Below, piece after piece: positions 59,764 through 64,000 of a stretch of 64,000 nt of DNA (position 1 is the first letter of the stretch; every line of letters begins with the position of its first letter). The notes under the pieces were generated by a model. The model did not search any database. It was not told where the DNA came from and worked only from the letters and a program-made list of their open reading frames with translations. Origin of the DNA: Vespula vulgaris (Eukaryota; Arthropoda; Insecta; Hymenoptera; Vespidae); NCBI RefSeq assembly GCF_905475345.1, contig NC_066587.1:17310058-17374057 (forward strand), written 5' to 3'. The translations under genes and the position numbers were made by a program.

Positions 59764-60479
59764 CCTCTCTCTTTTCATCTGACACTACCCTTCTACTAGT
59801 CTGCGGATGGCGGTCGTTGTGGTAAAATCGATACGAAAATGTATAGCAGACGGGCCACGAAACAAGTTTACCATTTTGCGTTGCTGGTTAGATCGACGCA
59901 CGCACGCACGCACGTTTCAATCGATATGATAAGTGGAATTAAATATCTCTGACATAAGCATTCTTTTTTTTTCTCTTTTCAATTTTTGTTCTTTTTCTTT
60001 AAACTTGTCCCCACAAAATAAATTATCTTTAAAGAATTATAAACCTAATGCAATTTCGATATTTGAAATAACGCTGTCAGAACAGATATACCATAGAAAT
60101 TTCGTGTTTCTTAAAATCAAAATTGAAAGTTATATACGAGGCAATATTTTTCGTTTGAAAATTGTCCCTCCTGTATCGGTCGCGCATGAATGCACTATAC
60201 AGAGATAGAGATATTTTTAATTTAACCTTATGAAATCGTATTTTCAACAACGCACCGTCGGGATTCGACGATATTCCCCGTTATTATTTGAATTCGGGGA
60301 AATAATTAATATTTCGTTGGTAAATATAAACTTTCGAATAAATTTCCTGGTATATTTTCACATTAGTCAAACGTTTCGATATAATCTATGGATTACGACG
60401 AGGGTTGGGGCGTCTGTTATTGGCGTATCAATTAACGTTTCGCCTTTGGATCAAGTTCACAAGAGTTTGACTTGGAGAG

Positions 60480-60499
60480 TTCGAGAATGCGGGTAGCAA

Positions 60500-60530
<31 letters not shown>

Positions 60531-60862
60531 AAAGCGACGGCAATGGCGGCAATGGCGTTGTGAGACCCTCGTCTGCGATCGTTGTAGTTAATGCACGCGA
60601 AGAATTGGCCCTTTCCTAAATTGAAACAAATAGGTTGGAAGGTAAATCAAGTCGCGACGCCCGGAGTCATTACTTTTCATTTAAGGAAGTGCGTAACAAA
60701 AAGGGTTGAATAAGCGAGTTCGGCCTCTCTACTGCCCGGTGAGTTTAAAGTTACGAACTTAAGGACTTTCGGTCGGGCGGCGAGCGAGCAGAAGTAGAAT
60801 GGAGTGAGAGAGGGGATGTATCATCCATTTAATTGTTCTCATTATCTTCGTTCCGTGCCTTT
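60480..60862 (+). promoter_or_regulatory. possible 5' leader region
   Basis: GC-richer and CpG-rich than its surroundings, with a CGA repeat at 60501-60521. Two donor-like sites, CCG-GTGAGT at 60739 and GAG-GTAAGT at 60914, suggest one or two leader exons. An in-frame TAA at 60830-60832 precedes the ATG at 60863. No clear TATA or initiator is visible. Confidence 0.22.
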
Positions 60863-60913
60863 ATGCGGTTGGTCTTAGGTGCGGTATCAATTTGCATTAG
60901 TGGACTCGCAGAG
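60863..60913 (+). CDS. candidate first coding exon: signal peptide
   Basis: ATG at 60863 opens 17 codons, MRLVLGAVSICISGLAE, ending exactly at a consensus donor (GCAGAG then GTAAGT at 60914), phase 0. The sequence has the plan of a signal peptide: an Arg at position 2, a hydrophobic core and small residues (S-G-L-A) before a likely cleavage site. An in-frame stop lies 31 nt upstream, so no earlier start is possible. The Kozak context (T at -3, C at +4) is poor. If real, it starts a plus-strand gene for a secreted or membrane protein whose next exon I could not find before 64000. Seventeen codons is short, so chance remains. Confidence 0.35.
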
Positions 60914-62413
60914 GTAAGTTCAGAGAGTAAGTTAAGAGATCGGATAAATGAGTTACATGGTTTGCGTATTTTTGCCATTTAAAATGATCACTCGTAATGT
61001 TCTTCGTTTATTATCATTTTTATCATCGTACCTTTCTTCTTTTTCTTTTTCTTTATTTGTTTTCCCTTTTCTTCTTTTCTCCCTTTGATCATATTTATTA
61101 AAGAACGATACGACGTAATACCACAGAGGAAATATACTTTTTTATTAGAAGGATAAGCGAACTTTCTTTCAGTACTTTTTTATTCTCACGAGCTCGATTA
61201 TAGCGTAGCGTAGCGGCTCTCCCTATCTCTTTTAGACTCCCTATACTCTCACGAACCTTACGACAAGTACTTGTCGTAATTCTTTGTTACGTTTGTTTCA
61301 CAGAGAGGACATTGTCGTCGTAGAAAATGCAACGCAACCTTTTTATCCCTTTCCCCACCCCGATTTCTCTTCGCTTTCTATCCGCGTTAGAAATCGTATC
61401 ATCCTCGGTCCCGCTTCTACGTACGATAGGCTTTTATCCGGCCGGTTTATCGTTAAATAGCAATTTAATAACGTAGAAACGAGGTAAGCGCTTCCTTTGT
61501 TCTACTCGAGTCCCAAACAATATCAAAACTCAGACTAAACTTCATAAAGTTCAACCATTCGCGCTCGCATTCTCGAAGTACCGAATCCTCCAAGTTATAG
61601 GAAGTTCAGCCGCGTACTTTCCTACTTCGACAATGCTCCACCTTGAATGCTCAAAATAATATTAAGCGATTCTCCTTCTGGTGCTTAGAGAAAGGAATAT
61701 TACTTCGTATCTGTCGGTAATATTGCTATCATGTACGTACGTACATACTTGGGTACGTAAAAACATTTAGCAGGGATGTTGATTATTAAAATTTTTCGCA
61801 TAAAGAAGATCGTTAAAATAATTTCCTAAAGGAATTTTCTTGTTTCGTAAGAGAAGAAGAAGTTTGGCTTTAACGTTACTCCGAAGAAAATTATGTAACG
61901 TTAATTGGTTACAAAAATCCAATGACGCGAGAACGTTACACTTCATTAAACTATAATATGCTTCGTGACCGACAATGTTGTGCCCGGTCTTAGACCTAGA
62001 TTACACATTATTATATATTATTCGTGTCTTTAAATATGGTTTAACGCTAACGTTAGAGTATTTCAAGTGCAGCTAATTGCAAACTGTCGTAACATCATTT
62101 GTTATCATCAAGCCATCAAGATGTCCGAAGGTGTTGCTGGCAAATACTCGGTAATTAGGATACACTCTCCCGAATTTGTGGCTAGCGCTATAGACGGAGA
62201 TAGACAGAGAGAAACACGAATACACGGAGAGAGAGATGACTAGAAGTTAAGTGGAGCTTTAGATGGAGAGGAAGAGAGAGAGAGAGAGAGAGAGAGTGTG
62301 ATTACAAATATAATTAGTACTTGCAACTAATTAGTAATTGCCAATCGACGAGCGTGGCAATCGAGTGGGTCGAAGGTGGGTTGCATTGGTCATGATCCCA
62401 ATGGGTTGGTATA

Positions 62414-62487
62414 TAGTAGTAGTAATAGTAGTAGTGTAGTAGTAGTAGTAGTAGCAGTAGTAGTAGTAGTAATAGTAGGAGTAATAG
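62414..62487. repeat. (GTA)n repeat
   Basis: GTA/AGT array with TAA, CAG and GGA variants; it gives poly-Leu and poly-Tyr frames on the minus strand. Confidence 0.9.
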
Positions 62488-62655
62488 GATTGAAAGGGGT
62501 GAGGCGGAGGTGGTACAGGTAGACACGTGGGTGGTAAATTGCGCGAGCTTTCGTATATTTAAGTAGCGACCGTTTAAATACTCGCTAATTACGTACGTAA
62601 TCACGTAGAGCGGGCTTCGTAATTAGTCAATTTCTAAACACAATTCGCCTGTCTC

Positions 62656-62677
62656 CAGCTCGTTTCCTAACGAGCTG
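62656..62677. other. perfect hairpin, 9-bp stem
   Basis: Arms CAGCTCGTT and AACGAGCTG flank the loop TCCT with no mismatch. It sits in repeat-poor sequence. Confidence 0.85.
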
Positions 62678-63370
62678 ACCTCGTTTCGTATGCGCGTTCG
62701 CTCTTCTCCCAATCCCGACCGCTCCTACGCCGTTAATCGAATCTAATCGTTCCTTGAAATTTTGCATACGGTGTTCGAACAGAAATTAGGACATTAAATT
62801 GTCGTTTGAGATCCTTTAAATAAAGAGCGAGAGAGATAGAGATAGATGGAAAGACAAAGAGAGAATATGTTTCATTTCGCACGGTAAGAAGACGTTATAA
62901 GTTACAGTAGAACATTTAAATAGACAAATCATGTACAGATACAAAACAGTAATGAATGTTAAGATATAAATATAATTTAAAACGATTATTACAAAGACTA
63001 ACGCAAAAGGAAAAAGAGAGAGAGAGAGAGAAATAAAAAACAAAGAAAACAGAGATAATACGAGTGCAACGAAGCGGGACGGTTTAGTTGATTCCGAATG
63101 AAGAGACGGACTCGAGGACCTTTCGAAACAGGGAAATATAAACGGGCTGTAAGTGCTCCGACACTGGTTAACGGCGAATGTGAAACGTCGAGAATCGAAA
63201 CGAATAGAAGGGACTCCGATAGTACTGGAGATGGTGCTGGTGATGGTGGTAGTCGTGGTGATGGTGATAGTGGTACAGAGGGGTTGCATCGCACTTACAG
63301 GACATAAAGGGGATTGGAGCAGCAGCAGCAACCATAGGGTAGGAAGGATTCATTCATATCGCGGATTGGG

Positions 63371-63385
63371 ATCTCTCTCTCCCTC

Positions 63386-63430
<45 letters not shown>
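63371..63430. repeat. (CT)n-(CTAT)n repeat
   Basis: CT run with CCCT and CGCT interruptions, ending in ATCT units to 63436. Confidence 0.9.
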
Positions 63431-63437
<7 letters not shown>

Positions 63438-63579
63438 CCTTTTGGTCGCGTGGCTGACAAAGAGCAAGCGGGGGTTGAACCGCTGTCAGAAGCAATACGC
63501 TCCATTGCGCAATACAAATGCTAACCAAAAGTGCCGGTACTGTGGATAGGATCGCGGACCACACACGAAGATAACTTAC

Positions 63580-63606
63580 CATCTTCTTGCGCTTGTCCAC
63601 CAAATC
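63580..63606 (-). CDS. candidate 27-nt microexon
   Basis: On the minus strand CTCTTTCTCTCTCGAAAGTTACAG runs into GATTTGG, and AAGAAGATG runs into GTAAGTTA; both splice sites are close to consensus. The 27 nt between them read DLVDKRKKM in phase 0, with GTG GAC AAG CGC AAG AAG ATG codons that look strongly coding against the AT-rich flanks. The other two frames are also open (IWWTSARR and FGGQAQED). A 27-nt symmetric exon resembles regulated microexons of neuronal or muscle genes. The charged sequence would suit a linker or coiled coil. I cannot name the gene, whose other exons would lie right of the window and possibly to the left. Best-supported exon here. Confidence 0.48.
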
Positions 63607-63617
63607 CTGTAACTTTC

Positions 63618-63650
<33 letters not shown>

Positions 63651-64000
63651 TGAGTAAATTCGATATCCGATATCCGTAGATATAATTGATATTGGATGAA
63701 GCTGTCTTTGGAAAAGTTTGTTTGGGGGATTACAAGAGAAAGAGCTGGCCGACCCTTTCAACCAAAGATCTCCGATAGTTTCGACGATCTTTCCGCAGAC
63801 TCGTTCGTTCGTTCTTAACGAAAGAAAGAAGTTCCTCTTCCTCTTCTTCCTCTTCTTCCTTCTCTTCTTCTATTTCTTCTTCTACTACTAGTACTCCTCC
63901 TTTTCGTCGTTACTCCGATCACAGAGAAGATTCGTCCCAAGAGATTTTTACGGGTAGATAGACAAGTTGAAAGAGAAAGAGAGAAAGAGAGACAGAGAAA
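63607..64000. other. putative intron (minus strand) with repeats
   Basis: This contains GA at 63630-63651, which supplies the pyrimidine tract of the microexon's acceptor, a CTT-rich stretch at 63832-63890 and short GA at the end. No frame is supported. Confidence 0.5.

Larger units (their letters stand above)
55549..60479. other. non-coding stretch
   Basis: No supported gene. The first 400 bases are repeat-poor and contain homeodomain-like cores (TTAATTAG near 55639, CAAATTAAGG near 55884), so an enhancer is possible. Then come GGA-rich, AT-rich and GA-rich pieces, GA at 57526-57578 and 58184-58208, and (AT)n at 59024. Frames at 59933-60208 and 60230-60496 lie in the same frame, separated by two stops, and have no other support. 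Confidence 0.4.
60914..63579. other. non-coding stretch
   Basis: No supported gene. It is repeat-poor from 60914 to 62200, with a perfect 9-bp-stem hairpin at 62656-62677. Repeats include GA (62277-62297), GTA (62414-62487) and CT (63371-63430). The segment at 63100-63300 carries GGT/GAT repeats with open frames on both strands. A donor-like GCT-GTAAGT occurs near 63149. Confidence 0.45.

Noticed and set aside
63460..63560. Stretch with GGGGTTGAACC resembling a tRNA T-arm
   Set aside because: No matching acceptor stem, D-arm or anticodon arm could be built around it.

Overview
The window reads as nuclear DNA from an arthropod, most likely an insect with a CpG-rich genome such as a hymenopteran; this placement is inference. 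The sequence is AT-rich, yet CpG is plentiful (CGA, TCG, ACG and TACG runs everywhere). Simple repeats are extremely dense. There are no closely packed open frames, no operons, and no rRNA or tRNA that I could recognise. It looks like long introns or intergenic DNA with at most a few small exons.

No gene could be assigned to a named family. Almost all reading frames over 60 codons are translations of simple repeats ((CT)n/(GA)n giving SLSL or ERER, (AT)n giving IYIY, (CTT)n/(GAA)n giving SSSS or EEEE) and were left out. I searched instead for short frames bounded by eukaryotic splice signals. The best cases on the minus strand are a 27-nt microexon at 63580-63606, a 38-nt exon at 34779-34816, a 187-nt exon at 18680-18866 (phase-compatible with the 38-nt one), and a 165-nt exon at 30054-30218. 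The best on the plus strand are a signal-peptide first exon at 60863-60913, an acidic C-terminal exon at 6532-6707 (phase-compatible with 827-969), a 117-nt exon at 29328-29444, an 82-nt exon at 41978-42059 and a terminal exon at 55132-55379. All are hypotheses. (CT)n tracts supply cheap acceptor-like sequence here, so several acceptor/donor pairs are expected by chance.

Layout. 1-12 kb: CT/GA, GGAA, CAA and GTAG repeats, the acidic-tail exon, and a pyrimidine-then-purine block at 10.5-11.05 kb. 12-20 kb: long CT/GA runs, minus-strand exon candidates and a 37-bp direct repeat. 19.77-20.10 kb: a cluster of trinucleotide repeats. 20-31 kb: mixed repeats, a (GAGT)n array, CTT runs, an A29 tract and long (AT)n. 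31-47 kb: AT-richer DNA with a diverged tandem duplication at 39.15-39.45 kb and a (TACT)n array. 47-64 kb: more CT/GA and AT repeats, a GC-richer segment at 55.4-55.95 kb with a 51-codon small ORF, and a GC-richer 5'-end-like segment at 60.5-60.9 kb.

No joint function can be stated. If the microexon at 63580 is real, a minus-strand gene enters from the right and much of the window is its intron. If the exon at 60863 is real, a plus-strand gene for a secreted or membrane protein starts there and runs out of the window.
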